Positions 18,616 to 27,720 are shown, numbered from the stretch's first letter. The stretch is 64,000 nucleotides of DNA from Duganella sp. CF517 (GCF_900110275.1 NZ_FODC01000005.1:434001-498000); one strand, 5' to 3'. Translations and numbers: made by a program. The notes: generated from the letters alone by a model not told the origin.

Positions 18616-19709
18616 GCTGTGCCCGCCCGTGCATCCATGGCGTCCAGATCCTGGCGGGCGCGCGCTTCCCACTCGTCCGCGTCCGGTTGATGCGGATGCG
18701 TGATGTCCGCCGGCGGCAGCGACTCCAGCTTGCCGGTGCGTTTATACAGCATCACGTTGGTCCAGGCGACCGTGCCGGCAGGGAAATAATGCAGCAGCGT
18801 GAAGGCCGGATGCTTGAGCGCGTAGGTGGTGGTCGTCACCAGCGCGCCCTCTTGCAGTTCGCGCGCCAGCTTGTCGGCCAGCGCGTCCATCAGCGGGCCG
18901 AAACAGGTGCTGTACAAGAACACCAGGCTGGCGCCGTGCACGTCGACCTTGAACATGTCGCTTTCGACAAAGGAGATGCGCGATGCCAGGTCGAGCAGGT
19001 GGCTGCCGGTGGTCGCGTCGCCGAAAGGCAAGGTCAACGGGGCGTTGGCTGTCAGCGGCGTCGGCAGATGGGCTACGCCGCGCTCGGCCAGCACCAGCAG
19101 ATTGTGCAGGCGCTGCAGCGCCATGCGGTGGCGGTAGCCCATGCACTCGACACCGACGCAGCGCTGGAACGGAAACGCCAGCGCCGCCGACATCACCACC
19201 TTGCCCAGTCCGCTACCCAGATCGACCATGACGCCGCCGGGACGGATCGCCGGCGCGATGGCGTCAAACAGGTTATCGAGCTCGTAGCGGGCGAATTCGC
19301 CATAGATCAGGCCGCCGTCCTCGATCAGCCAGGCGCGGATTTCGTCGTCGCCGATCTGTTCCAGGTCGCGGAAACCGGGTGGCGCCGGTTGCTTGGGCAG
19401 CATGCCGTGCGGCTGTATGCTCGCCGGCAAGGTGCCGATGATCACGCCCAGATGCGGGCGCAGGCGCTGCAGCAGGTAGTCGCGGCGCGATTTGTCTTCG
19501 AGGCAGGCCCGCAGCGCGTAGCCGACCTCGATGAATCCAAGAAAGCGGGAATCGGGCACCAGGTCCAGCAGCGGCCGCACATGCTTTTCGCCGCCTTGTA
19601 TGCTTTGAAACAGCGCTTCAAAGATATCGGCGGGTTGCTTGAAGCTGGCGACCGGTGTGACCGGCCCGTCTTCGGTGCGGAAAACTGGCGGCATCGTGTG
19701 ACTGTTCAT
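18612..19709 (-). CDS. SAM-dependent methyltransferase with a DOT1-like fold
   Basis: A 365-residue protein. Its central part reads YGEFARYELDNLFDAI, then VMVDLGSGLGKVVMSAAL (SAM motif I) and a VGVEC acidic turn. Later come ESDMF and LVFLYSTCFGP, in the order and spacing of DOT1-type lysine methyltransferases. About 130 residues precede this domain with no motif I recognise. Bacterial DOT1-like proteins are known but mostly uncharacterised, so the substrate is open. The start is uncertain: ATGs at 19709, 19736 and 19748 are all in frame and none has a strong ribosome site. It converges on argP with a four-base overlap. Confidence 0.7.
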   Translation of the reverse strand: MNSHTMPPVFRTEDGPVTPVASFKQPADIFEALFQSIQGGEKHVRPLLDLVPDSRFLGFIEVGYALRACLEDKSRRDYLLQRLRPHLGVIIGTLPASIQPHGMLPKQPAPPGFRDLEQIGDDEIRAWLIEDGGLIYGEFARYELDNLFDAIAPAIRPGGVMVDLGSGLGKVVMSAALAFPFQRCVGVECMGYRHRMALQRLHNLLVLAERGVAHLPTPLTANAPLTLPFGDATTGSHLLDLASRISFVESDMFKVDVHGASLVFLYSTCFGPLMDALADKLARELQEGALVTTTTYALKHPAFTLLHYFPAGTVAWTNVMLYKRTGKLESLPPADITHPHQPDADEWEARARQDLDAMDARAGTA

Positions 19710-19825
19710 CGGCGGCTTCAGGTGGGGGAGTCTCATACTGCATCTCATCAGTATTCTAGAACAGATCGATCCCGCGTGTGGTCACTATCTCAACAGTTTC
19801 AGCTTAACCATTAATTAAGCCGCCG

Positions 19826-20188
19826 TCAGCCCCGCAGGCCGACCAGCAACCGGGCGACATCCTGGTGCGCGGCCTGCCAGCCGGAGCTGGCCAGCGCCGG
19901 CGCGCACACCGGGCACACCTCGAACGGATTGCAGTCGTGCGGCAGTTCCTGATACAGCTTGCCGATCACCGACTTGCCGACATAGGAGTCGACCGAAGCC
20001 GGCTTGGCCTTCGGCGCGGCGGCGGCCTTGGCCGGGACGAAATCGGCGCCGCCCGGCGGCAACCATTTTTCGAACGCCTCGGTCGGCTTACCATCGGGCA
20101 CGTACCACGACTTGCGTTCGCCGTTCCAACGGGCGCCCAGCGCCTTGGCCTCGTCTTTTTCCGCAAACGGAACTTTAAGAAACATCAT
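19826..20188 (-). CDS. DUF5710-domain protein
   Basis: A 120-residue protein. Its first 40 residues (VPFAEKDEAKALGARWNGERKSWYVP in part) match DUF5710, a small module also found fused to relaxases, primases and TOPRIM proteins and thought to bind nucleic acid. The rest has an Ala/Pro/Lys linker and a CNPFEVCPVC segment with two Cys pairs that might bind zinc. The start could be either of two tandem ATGs at 20188/20185. It stands alone, between the methyltransferase and the divergent MarR-GNAT gene. Confidence 0.7.
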   Translation of the reverse strand: MMFLKVPFAEKDEAKALGARWNGERKSWYVPDGKPTEAFEKWLPPGGADFVPAKAAAAPKAKPASVDSYVGKSVIGKLYQELPHDCNPFEVCPVCAPALASSGWQAAHQDVARLLVGLRG

Positions 20189-20313
20189 TTTCGCTACTCC
20201 GCGATGGGGAAGGCGCCATTTTACCGCCTGCCCCGCGCGCCATGTTGACCGTACGCCGCAACGGCGCTATAGTCTCCGGAAGTACTTGCCAAAGGCAACC
20301 AATAAGGAACGAT

Positions 20314-21201
20314 ATGGATCAGCATGTGCGGCAACAGGCCGAGGTGGTACGGCAATTCAACCGTTTTTACACCGTGCATCTGGGTTTGCTGCGCGGACGC
20401 TACCTCGACACCGACTACTCGCTCAGCGAAAGCCGGATGATGTATGAACTGTCGCAAAGTCCGGGCTGCACCGCCAACCATCTGCGCACCAAGCTCGGTC
20501 TGGACGCGGGCTACATGAGCCGCATGGTGCGCTCGCTGACCGAACGCGGGCTGATCGAAGGCGTGCGCTCGGCGCGGGACAAGCGCGCCACGTTGCTCAG
20601 CCTGACCGCCAACGGCCAGGCCGTGATCGCCGACATCAATCACCGCGTCTCGTCGGAAACGGTGCGCATGCTCGACCAACTGGGCGAGACGCAACGCGCG
20701 GAGTTGCTGGCGGCGATGAGCAAGGTGCGGGAGATCCTGTCGCCGCCGTCCACCCACCTTGTGCGCGCCACGGCCGCGCAGCTGAACGACGCGCGGCACT
20801 TGCTGTACGAATACTTCGACGTCATCGGCGTGGTGCTGCGCGACGACGACGACGCCATCCGCGCCTTCCTCGACGACGACAGCTCGGCGATGTGGATCGC
20901 CTACGTGGACGGCGCCGCGGCCGGCTGCGTGGCGATGCGGCCGCTACCCGATATCGCCGGCGCGGTCGAATGCAAGCGCCTCTACGTTGCCGACCGCTAC
21001 CGCCGGCGCGGCCTGTCGCAGGCGCTGATGCGGGCGCTGGAAGAGCACGCCGCGCGGGCCGGCCACACCAGCGTGTATCTCGACACCAAGGACGACCTGC
21101 GTGCGGCGATCGGGCTGTACGACCGGCTGGGTTACGAACGCTGCGAACGCTACAACGACAATCCGCAAGCGACCATCTTCATGCGCAAGCGGCTGGGCTG
21201 A
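20314..21201 (+). CDS. MarR-GNAT fusion: helix-turn-helix regulator with acetyltransferase domain
   Basis: A 295-residue two-domain protein. Residues about 1-150 form a MarR winged helix (RTKLGLDAGYMSRMVRSLTERGLIE, with the DKRATLLSLT wing). Residues about 155-295 form a GNAT domain with an acetyl-CoA loop (YRRRGLSQALM). The start at 20314 has an AAGGAA ribosome site; the upstream frame contains no likely start. Such fusions occur in many bacteria and are annotated as MarR/GNAT regulators. Whether the second domain acetylates a small molecule or only senses acetyl-CoA is not known. No obvious target gene lies beside it. Confidence 0.88.
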   Translation: MDQHVRQQAEVVRQFNRFYTVHLGLLRGRYLDTDYSLSESRMMYELSQSPGCTANHLRTKLGLDAGYMSRMVRSLTERGLIEGVRSARDKRATLLSLTANGQAVIADINHRVSSETVRMLDQLGETQRAELLAAMSKVREILSPPSTHLVRATAAQLNDARHLLYEYFDVIGVVLRDDDDAIRAFLDDDSSAMWIAYVDGAAAGCVAMRPLPDIAGAVECKRLYVADRYRRRGLSQALMRALEEHAARAGHTSVYLDTKDDLRAAIGLYDRLGYERCERYNDNPQATIFMRKRLG

Positions 21202-21332
21202 ACAGCGGGCGGCGTTACCCGCACCGGGTCAAAATGCCAACATCGTCGCCGCATGCCCACAAAGTGGACGCGGGATGCAAGCGACTGTGAGAAAATGACG
21301 CCCAACAATTGACGATTCGACTAGCGCCCATC

Positions 21333-21995
21333 ATGCCCACGATTGAACCCCTGACACTGACTTTGGCGGAACTAGCTGCCCGCTGGAATATGACGGCACA
21401 ACAAGTGCTGGAGTACGCGCCGGCCCATGGCTTGCCGATGTACTTTTACTTCGACGGCCTGGTGTTCAACTTCGGCGACAAGTGGCACCGCGCCAACGGC
21501 GACGCCAGCGTCGCCCAGGACCTGGATTCGCACCAGACCCGCGCCGCCGCCATCGAGATCGACCTGCAGCGGCAGACCTTGCACAAGCGCGGCCTGCTGA
21601 AACTGACGCAGTGGGAAGAAGCGCTCACCGACGACGAGCTCAGCCATCAGCAGGCGGAGTCCGACCGCCTGACGGAGGAGATCGTCCGGCTGACGGCGAT
21701 GCTCAAGCAACGCGGCGAAGCGCGCCAGAACCATGTGCGCAACGGCCTGTTGCGCGCCGCGCCGAGGACCTTGCACGAAATCGCCGCGCACGGCAAGACG
21801 CGCTTTCCGCAATTCGCCTTCATGCCGCACACGCCGCCCGGAGGCGACGTGGAGGAAAAGGTGACGGCCGGCGCCGTGATCGCCATGGAGGACGGTTTCC
21901 CGCTGAAGGAATTGCTGACGGAGGACGACCTCGTGATCTCGATGCTGGACATTAAGATCGCCGAGGAAGCCGGCAATCACAAATCGAAAAGCTGA
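21333..21995 (+). CDS. Hypothetical cytoplasmic protein with an excisionase-like N-terminus
   Basis: A 220-residue soluble protein that I do not recognise. The first 30 residues (TLAELAARWNMTAQQVLEYAPAHGLPMYFYFDG) look like a MerR/excisionase-type helix-turn-helix. A charged, possibly coiled segment (about 95-135, DDELSHQQAESDRLTEEIVRL in part) and an acidic C-terminus follow. I chose the ATG at 21333; a TTG 24 bases upstream is also in frame. It ends one base before the converging oxidoreductase gene. Confidence 0.6.
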   Translation: MPTIEPLTLTLAELAARWNMTAQQVLEYAPAHGLPMYFYFDGLVFNFGDKWHRANGDASVAQDLDSHQTRAAAIEIDLQRQTLHKRGLLKLTQWEEALTDDELSHQQAESDRLTEEIVRLTAMLKQRGEARQNHVRNGLLRAAPRTLHEIAAHGKTRFPQFAFMPHTPPGGDVEEKVTAGAVIAMEDGFPLKELLTEDDLVISMLDIKIAEEAGNHKSKS

Positions 21996-21996
21996 C

Positions 21997-23100
21997 CTAC
22001 AAGACGATGCGCTTCTGCTCGCGCGCGGACTTGTAAATCGCCTCGATGATGCGCATGTCGCGCAACCCTTCCTCGCCGGGGACGATGGGCTCGCGGTTGT
22101 CGATCACGCAGGTCGACATGTGGTCGAGCTGGCCCGCCCACTGGGTCTTGCCCGGCCCCGGCGGCGGCGTGATCTCGTTGTTGCGGCCGCTGCCCACCCA
22201 CATGCGATGGCCGCTGTAAGCGGTTCCCGGCTCCAGCTCGATACGGCCCTTGTCGCCCATCAGCAAGATGTGGTTTTGGTTCGCGCTGTACATCGACATG
22301 CATGAACCGATCACGCCGGAAGGAAATTCCAGCTGAAACTCGATCATGTCCTCGACCTCGCGGAAGCGCGGATCGGAACGATCCGTGGTCTCCTTGGCGT
22401 ACACGGCGATGGGCTCCTCGCCCGTCATGTAGCGCGCCGCCTGCAACGCATAGATCCCGATATCCATCAGCGAACCGCCGCCCGACAGCGCCTTCTTCAA
22501 GCGCCACGACGACGTCCCGCCCGCCGTGAACCCGTGCTCCGAACGGAAATAGCGCAGCTTGCCGATTTCACCGGCGCGCGCGCGGCGTATCGCCTCCAGG
22601 TTGTACGGCTCGAAGTGGCTGCGATAGCCGATCATCAATTTCTTGCCGGCTTTTTTGCAGGCCGCGATCATTTCCTCGCACTCGGCGGCGGACAAGGCCA
22701 TCGGTTTCTCGCACAGGATGTGTTTGCCGGCGGCGGCGCCACGGACGGTGTATTCCTTGTGCATGAACACGGGCAGGCAGATGTAGATGACGTCGACCTC
22801 GGGATTGTCTTTGAGCTTGTCGTAGCTCTTGTAATCGTAGATGCCGGACTCCGGCACGCCGTGCTCGGACGCCACGCGCTTGGCCTTGGCGGCATCGCCG
22901 CTGACCAGCGCGACCAGCTTGCTGTGCTGGCAGTTTTTGAACTGCGGAATGATGATGCCGAGGCCGTAGCCACCCAGGCCGACGATCGCATAACCGAGTT
23001 TGCGTGGGGGTGTCGCGGCCCACACCGGAGCCCCGACCGCCGTCGCCGCCAGCGCGCCGCCGGCGGCAAGAACAAGACTACGCCGATCCAGATCTATCAT
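21997..23100 (-). CDS. Gfo/Idh/MocA-family oxidoreductase with Tat-type signal
   Basis: A 367-residue protein. It starts with a twin-arginine-like leader (DRRSLVLAAGGALAATAVG) and a Rossmann fold (YAIVGLGGYGLG near 40). The family signature EKPMALSAAECEEM is near 135, and the C-terminal alpha/beta domain contains the GGGSLMDIGIYALQ segment. The pattern is that of glucose-fructose oxidoreductase-like enzymes that carry tightly bound NADP to the periplasm. I prefer the ATG at 23100 because AGGAGA lies seven bases upstream. The sugar substrate cannot be assigned, and neighbours do not help. Confidence 0.85.
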   Translation of the reverse strand: MIDLDRRSLVLAAGGALAATAVGAPVWAATPPRKLGYAIVGLGGYGLGIIIPQFKNCQHSKLVALVSGDAAKAKRVASEHGVPESGIYDYKSYDKLKDNPEVDVIYICLPVFMHKEYTVRGAAAGKHILCEKPMALSAAECEEMIAACKKAGKKLMIGYRSHFEPYNLEAIRRARAGEIGKLRYFRSEHGFTAGGTSSWRLKKALSGGGSLMDIGIYALQAARYMTGEEPIAVYAKETTDRSDPRFREVEDMIEFQLEFPSGVIGSCMSMYSANQNHILLMGDKGRIELEPGTAYSGHRMWVGSGRNNEITPPPGPGKTQWAGQLDHMSTCVIDNREPIVPGEEGLRDMRIIEAIYKSAREQKRIVL

Positions 23101-23206
23101 CCCGTTTCTCCTCATTTACGTTAATTCGCGTTGATTTTGAACGCCAATTTTAGTATAGAAGCAACGCGCGCGATTGGACCGGACCGGAAAAATTCCGGCG
23201 TGGTTC

Positions 23207-23833
23207 TTAGCGCGCGGAAGCGAGCAGCGACACGAACATCGACCCCGAAAACGCCAGCAGCACGCCCGCCGCGATGCGATGCACCAGCGGCTGGCGCGGC
23301 GTCGCGCTCGGGTAGGCCAGCACGGCCGAGCCCATCGCGATCCACAGCGCGGCGATCGGCAGCAGCAGGCTACTGAACAGCAAGTAAGCGTGCGACAGCG
23401 CGGCGCCGCCGTCGGCCAGCGGAGGAAACACCACGGTGGCGAAGAAGAACGCCTTTGGATTGAGCAACGTCACGAAGAACAGGTCGCGCGGACCGATGGC
23501 CGCGCTGCCGGCGGCGCCGGCCTGGGGCGCGGTGCGCCACAATTTGATCGCCGAGTAAGCGATATAGGTCGCCGCGCACGCGCGCGCCACCGTCGGCGCC
23601 CAGGGCGCGATGGCGGCGGCCAGCGCCAGGAAGGCGCACCAGATGCCGATGGCGATCATGTAACCGCCCCACTCCGCAGCGATCAAGCGCAGCGAGCGGC
23701 GGAATCCGTCGCGGCTTCCCGCCAGAAACAGCAGCGTGTTGGTGGGGCCCGGCGTCAACAACACGGCGGCAATGGTCAGCGCCATCAAGGTGGTGCCATG
23801 CGGCGCCAGTTGCGACAGAGAAGGGAAATTCAT
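23207..23833 (-). CDS. LysE/RhtB-family amino-acid exporter
   Basis: A 208-residue protein with six likely membrane helices. It has the RhtB/LysE signature LLTPGPTNTLLFLAGSRDG near residue 26 and the LLNPKAFFF motif near 123. It exports amino acids or small metabolites; the precise substrate is unknown. It is unlike ArgO at 17029, so the window has two distinct exporters of the superfamily. The gap 23834-23985 holds the promoter region shared with the divergent DUF3016 gene. Confidence 0.85.
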   Translation of the reverse strand: MNFPSLSQLAPHGTTLMALTIAAVLLTPGPTNTLLFLAGSRDGFRRSLRLIAAEWGGYMIAIGIWCAFLALAAAIAPWAPTVARACAATYIAYSAIKLWRTAPQAGAAGSAAIGPRDLFFVTLLNPKAFFFATVVFPPLADGGAALSHAYLLFSSLLLPIAALWIAMGSAVLAYPSATPRQPLVHRIAAGVLLAFSGSMFVSLLASAR

Positions 23834-23985
23834 CGGTTATACTTTTTGTGGAAGCGCTTGCGGCGGTAATTTTGCCATGTATGCAACTAGATGCCCAGCG
23901 AAATATGCGCGGGATGAAGTGCCGCTGGAATGAGCGTATATTTACAGCTCACCGAATCGTGTCATCGCAAAAGGGTAGGTCATTC

Positions 23986-24465
23986 ATGAGTAAGTTCATC
24001 CTTAAGGTCGGAACGGCTGCGGCAGTGCTGCTTGCCTGCGCCAATGCCTCCGCGGCGGCGACTGTCACCTACATCAATTCCGAGAAAATGACCGATGTCC
24101 CGCGCTTTTCATCGGACCGCGAATCGATGGAAATGATTCTCCAAGAGCACCTGAATCTGCTGGCTACCAAGCTGCCGGAAGGTCAGCAACTCAAGGTTGA
24201 ATTCATCGATATCGATCTGGCCGGCGATGTGTTTCCGAGAGTGCCCGTCCGGGATATCCGCGTGATGAAGGGCCAGGCGGACTGGCCCCGCATGCACCTG
24301 CGCTACAGCATCGAGCAGGACGGCAAAGTGCTGCGCAGCGGCGAAAGCGAATTGTCCGATCCGAACTATCTGATGGGTGCGCGCAGTTATAACCAGGACC
24401 TGTACGGGCACGATAAACAGATGCTCGATGACTGGTTCAGGAAGGAAATCATGCCGGCGCGCTAA
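23986..24465 (+). CDS. Secreted DUF3016 protein
   Basis: A 159-residue protein with a signal peptide (cut near ASAAATV) and the DUF3016 pattern. That pattern is a VTYINSEKMTDV start, then a V(K)xEFIDIDLAGD strand, RVPVRDIRVM, WPRMHLRYSI and a C-terminal SELSDPNYL and DKQMLDDWFRKEI. The family is periplasmic and of unknown role, common in Oxalobacteraceae and Xanthomonadaceae. The ATG at 23986 is preceded by an AAGGGTAGG-like ribosome site; the open frame upstream is not signal-like. A hairpin 45 bases downstream probably ends the transcript. Confidence 0.8.
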   Translation: MSKFILKVGTAAAVLLACANASAAATVTYINSEKMTDVPRFSSDRESMEMILQEHLNLLATKLPEGQQLKVEFIDIDLAGDVFPRVPVRDIRVMKGQADWPRMHLRYSIEQDGKVLRSGESELSDPNYLMGARSYNQDLYGHDKQMLDDWFRKEIMPAR

Positions 24466-24506
24466 GGCGCCGCACTCGGCTGCCGATGGCCAAATGGCGA
24501 TGCATA

Positions 24507-24536
24507 AAGAATGCCCGCTGAAGCGGGCTGGTTCTT
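24507..24536 (+). terminator. Probable terminator of the DUF3016 gene
   Basis: A GCCCGC/GCGGGC stem with a TGAA tetraloop is extended by an AAGAA/TTCTT outer pairing. The T-run is weak. The rest of 24466-24782 holds only this hairpin and the opposite-strand terminator at 24734. Confidence 0.5.
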
Positions 24537-24733
24537 ATATCAGTCCAAACTTCTTCAACAGGCCAAGCAATATCTGCGCTCACCATGAAATCACTTCTAA
24601 CATTGACCCTCAGCCAATCATTGGTCTGTCGATAACGGACGCGGCGGAGAAGCCTGACTGGTGGCGCCGAACGATGTATCAATCGTTGCCGTAATCAGCC
24701 CCCCGCCGAACTGAACAACATGTCCCATCCAGA

Positions 24734-24766
24734 AATGAAAAAGGGCTAGCTCAACGCTAACCCTTT
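24734..24766 (-). terminator. Terminator after the rpoD-tRNA transcript
   Basis: Read on the minus strand, a stem AAAGGG + TAGC pairs with GCTA + CCCTTT around a 5-base loop with one mismatch, and is followed at once by TTTTTCATTT. It lies just 17 bases past the tRNA 3' end. Confidence 0.75.
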
Positions 24767-24782
24767 GTGTCACTACCGAATT

Positions 24783-24861
<79 letters not shown>

Positions 24862-24887
24862 AGGGTGTTGCAGATGCGCTGGGAACC

Positions 24888-24947
24888 GGCTAGCCCCTCT
24901 GACACGCGCTCGCTTTTAAAACGAACTCGCGAGCATAAGGGCTAGCC
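24888..24947. repeat. Nested inverted repeat between rpoD and the tRNA
   Basis: Outer arms GGCTAGCCCCT (24888-24898) and AAGGGCTAGCC (24937-24947) pair, and an inner stem GCTCGC/GCGAGC (24908-24913, 24929-24934) sits within them. No T-run follows, so it may be an RNA-processing or stability structure rather than a terminator. The GGGCTAGC word recurs in the terminator at 24740. Confidence 0.55.
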
Positions 24948-24964
24948 CAGCCGCTAGTCAAGCC

Positions 24965-27211
24965 TTAGTTGCCTTCTAAGAAGCTTTTCAGCTTGTCGGA
25001 ACGGCTAGGGTGACGCAGCTTGCGCAGGGCCTTGGCTTCGATCTGACGGATGCGCTCGCGGGTGACGTCGAACTGCTTGCCGACCTCCTCCAGCGTGTGG
25101 TCGGTCGACATCTCGATGCCGAAGCGCATGCGCAACACCTTGGCCTCGCGCGGCGTCAGTGAGTCGAGCACGTCCTTGACGACGCCGCGCATCGACGCGT
25201 GCAGCGCCGCGTCCGACGGCGCCAGGGTGTTGTTGTCCTCGATGAAGTCGCCCAGGTGCGAGTCGTCGTCGTCGCCGATCGGCGTCTCCATCGAAATCGG
25301 TTCTTTGGCGATCTTCATGATCTTGCGGATCTTGTCTTCCGGCATTTCCATCTTGATGGCCAACGTCGCCGGATCGGGCTCGGCGCCGGTTTCCTGCAGA
25401 ATCTGGCGGGAAATACGGTTCATCTTGTTGATGGTCTCGATCATGTGCACGGGAATGCGGATGGTGCGCGCCTGGTCGGCGATCGAGCGCGTGATGGCCT
25501 GGCGGATCCACCACGTCGCATAGGTCGAGAACTTGTAGCCGCGACGGTATTCGAACTTGTCGACCGCCTTCATCAGGCCGATATTGCCTTCCTGGATCAG
25601 GTCGAGGAATTGCAGGCCGCGATTGGTGTACTTCTTGGCGATCGAGATCACCAGACGCAAGTTGGCCTCGGTCATTTCGCGCTTGGCCTTGCGCGCCTTC
25701 ATTTCACCGGCCGCCATCTGGCGGTTGATGTTGCGCAAGTCCGGCAGCGGCAGCACGACGCGCGCCTGCAGGTCGATCAGGCGTTGCTGCAGTTCCTTGA
25801 TCGTCGGAATGTTGCGGCCGAGGATGGCGCTGTAGGCGTGGCCGGCGTTGACTTCGCCGTCGACCCAGTCCAGATTGGTTTCGTTGCCCGGGAAGACCTT
25901 GATGAAGTGGGCGCGCGGCATGCCGCATTTGTTGACGGCGACGTCGAGGATCTGCTTCTCGATGTGGCGCACTTCGTCGACCTGGCCGCGCAAGGTGTCG
26001 CACAGCTTTTCGACGACCTTGGCGGTGAAGCGGATGCCCAGCAGTTCGTACGAGATCGCTTCCTGGGCCTTGACGTAGGCCTTGGAGTTGTAGCCTTCCT
26101 TCTCGAAGGCGCGGCGCATCTTGTCGAATTGCGTGGAGATGACATCGAACTTGTCGAGCGCGGCGTTCTTCAGCGCTTCGAGCTGTTCGGCGGAGAAACC
26201 GGCGGCACCGGAGGCGCTCGCTTCTTCCTCTTCCTCTTCTTCCTCTTCTTCCTCTTCCTCTTCCTCGTCGTCCTCTTCGGCCGGCGCGGCGACGACCGGC
26301 GCGGCGGCGACCTCGTCGCTGTCATCGACCAGGCCGTCGACGATCTCGTCGATCTTGATCTCGTCGGCGCGGATGCGGTCGGAGGCGGCGATGATCTCGG
26401 CGATCGTCACCGGGCAGGCGGAAATGGCCTGGATCATGTCCTTGAGGCCGTCCTCGATGCGCTTGGCGATTTCGATCTCGCCCTCGCGCGTCAGCAGCTC
26501 GACCGAGCCCATCTCGCGCATGTACATGCGGACCGGGTCGGTGGTGCGGCCGAAGTCGGAGTCGACCGTCGACAGCGCCGCCTCGGCGGCGGCCTCGGCT
26601 TCGTCATCGCTGGTGACGGTGGCCACGTTGTCCGACAGCAGCAGGGTCTCGGCGTCCGGCGCGTGCTCGTAGACGGCGATGCCCATGTCGTTGAAGGTGC
26701 CGATGATGCCCTCGATCGCTTCCGGATCGACGATATTTTCTGGCAGGTGGTCGTTGATCTCGGCGTACGTGAGGAAGCCGCGTTCCTTGCCGAACTTGAT
26801 CAGGGTCTTGAGTTTCTGGCGCCGGCGCTCGAGTTCTTCCTCGGTCGCTTCGGTGTCCGACGAGAACGCATCCTTGAGCAACGCCTTTTCCTTGGCCTTG
26901 CGGTCCTTGGCCTTGGCCTTGTCGACGGCTTTGAGCTCGGCGCGCTCGACCGCGTTCAGCGCGGCGACTTCGTCGTTTTCTGGCTGGAATTCTTTCGGCT
27001 TGCGCCCGCGCCGGCCCGGCACTTTGACCGATGGCAGCACATAGCCCGAGGTGTCGATGGCCGCAAGCGTGGCGGCGTCCGTGGTCTGGCTGACCACGGG
27101 CGGGTTGCCGCTGGCGACGCGCGTTTCCGACTTGTCCGCTGTCTTGGCGGATTGGGCGGTCACTTTGCTCGGCTTTGCAGCCGCTTTGGATTCAGGTTTC
27201 TTGATTGGCAC
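24965..27211 (-). CDS. rpoD: RNA polymerase primary sigma factor RpoD (sigma 70)
   Basis: A 748-residue housekeeping sigma factor. It has region 1.1 (about 125-190), region 1.2 (DPVRMYMREMGSVELLTREGE), a non-conserved insert with a glutamate run (about 316-331), region 2 (AKKYTNRGLQFLDLIQEGN, then KFSTYATWWIRQAI), region 3 and region 4 with the helix-turn-helix (TLEEVGKQFDVTRERIRQIE). The start is a GTG at 27211; an in-frame TAA just upstream rules out a longer form. The first 110 residues are Lys/Ala-rich and variable in the family. It is last of the rpsU-yqeY-dnaG-rpoD group, with its own promoter in the 509-base leader. Confidence 0.97.
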   Translation of the reverse strand: MPIKKPESKAAAKPSKVTAQSAKTADKSETRVASGNPPVVSQTTDAATLAAIDTSGYVLPSVKVPGRRGRKPKEFQPENDEVAALNAVERAELKAVDKAKAKDRKAKEKALLKDAFSSDTEATEEELERRRQKLKTLIKFGKERGFLTYAEINDHLPENIVDPEAIEGIIGTFNDMGIAVYEHAPDAETLLLSDNVATVTSDDEAEAAAEAALSTVDSDFGRTTDPVRMYMREMGSVELLTREGEIEIAKRIEDGLKDMIQAISACPVTIAEIIAASDRIRADEIKIDEIVDGLVDDSDEVAAAPVVAAPAEEDDEEEEEEEEEEEEEEEASASGAAGFSAEQLEALKNAALDKFDVISTQFDKMRRAFEKEGYNSKAYVKAQEAISYELLGIRFTAKVVEKLCDTLRGQVDEVRHIEKQILDVAVNKCGMPRAHFIKVFPGNETNLDWVDGEVNAGHAYSAILGRNIPTIKELQQRLIDLQARVVLPLPDLRNINRQMAAGEMKARKAKREMTEANLRLVISIAKKYTNRGLQFLDLIQEGNIGLMKAVDKFEYRRGYKFSTYATWWIRQAITRSIADQARTIRIPVHMIETINKMNRISRQILQETGAEPDPATLAIKMEMPEDKIRKIMKIAKEPISMETPIGDDDDSHLGDFIEDNNTLAPSDAALHASMRGVVKDVLDSLTPREAKVLRMRFGIEMSTDHTLEEVGKQFDVTRERIRQIEAKALRKLRHPSRSDKLKSFLEGN

Positions 27212-27602
27212 AGGCGCTTTCGATTACACAACGACTTGCTTATTTAGGATAAAGTTTCTTGCGGTTCAATTTGTTTGGAACCTACGTCTTCGAACTTGCC
27301 GAGCAGTTCGACAATACTACGACTTACTTACACCCGGTCAGACAGATCGACGCGAACTCCACCGCTGTCGGCAAAATTCTACTGCATCCAGACACGTGCG
27401 TGGGGGCAAGAAACCATGACTAGGTTAGACAGCAAACAGAAGGTCCGCTGATAGCGTCCCCGCTGGAGGTGCGCCGACTAAACCAAAGCTGGCCCTGGCC
27501 GCCGACACCGCGTCTTTCCATGTCGATCAAGAGCCTAACTTACTGAAAACAAACACACTCTGAACAAAAAACGATGCCAAAAGATACAACACTTAGCGTT
27601 TT

Positions 27603-27611
27603 ATTATAGCA
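27603..27611 (-). promoter_or_regulatory. Extended -10 promoter of rpoD in the 509-bp dnaG-rpoD gap
   Basis: The minus strand carries TGCTATAAT, a perfect extended -10 element, about 390 bases before the rpoD start. No good -35 is seen, which such promoters do not need. The gap 27212-27720 also holds the dnaG terminator and a 7-bp hairpin (27629-27657). No gene-like frame that is not antisense to rpoD is visible. The long leader leaves room for further promoters or regulation. Confidence 0.5.
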
Positions 27612-27682
27612 CGCCACTTTTCAATATCCAGAGGGAAGAGCCCCGTTTCCCCCTCTGAAAACATGACAAAAAGATGACACCC

Positions 27683-27711
27683 AAAAACGCGCGGCAACTA
27701 CATCACGCCGC
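27683..27711 (-). terminator. Probable dnaG terminator
   Basis: On the minus strand GCGGC, an 11-base loop and GCCGC are followed by GCG and TTTTT, ten bases after the dnaG stop. The stem is short, so read-through into rpoD is likely, as in the E. coli operon. Confidence 0.5.
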
Positions 27712-27720
27712 ACCGCAACA

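Noticed and set aside
25199..27247. 682-codon frame antisense to rpoD
   Set aside because: Shadow of rpoD; no recognisable domain or ribosome site.
27629..27657. Hairpin CAGAGGG/CCCTCTG upstream of rpoD
   Set aside because: It has a 15-base loop and no T-run on either side, so it is not called a terminator; it is just noted in the gap description.
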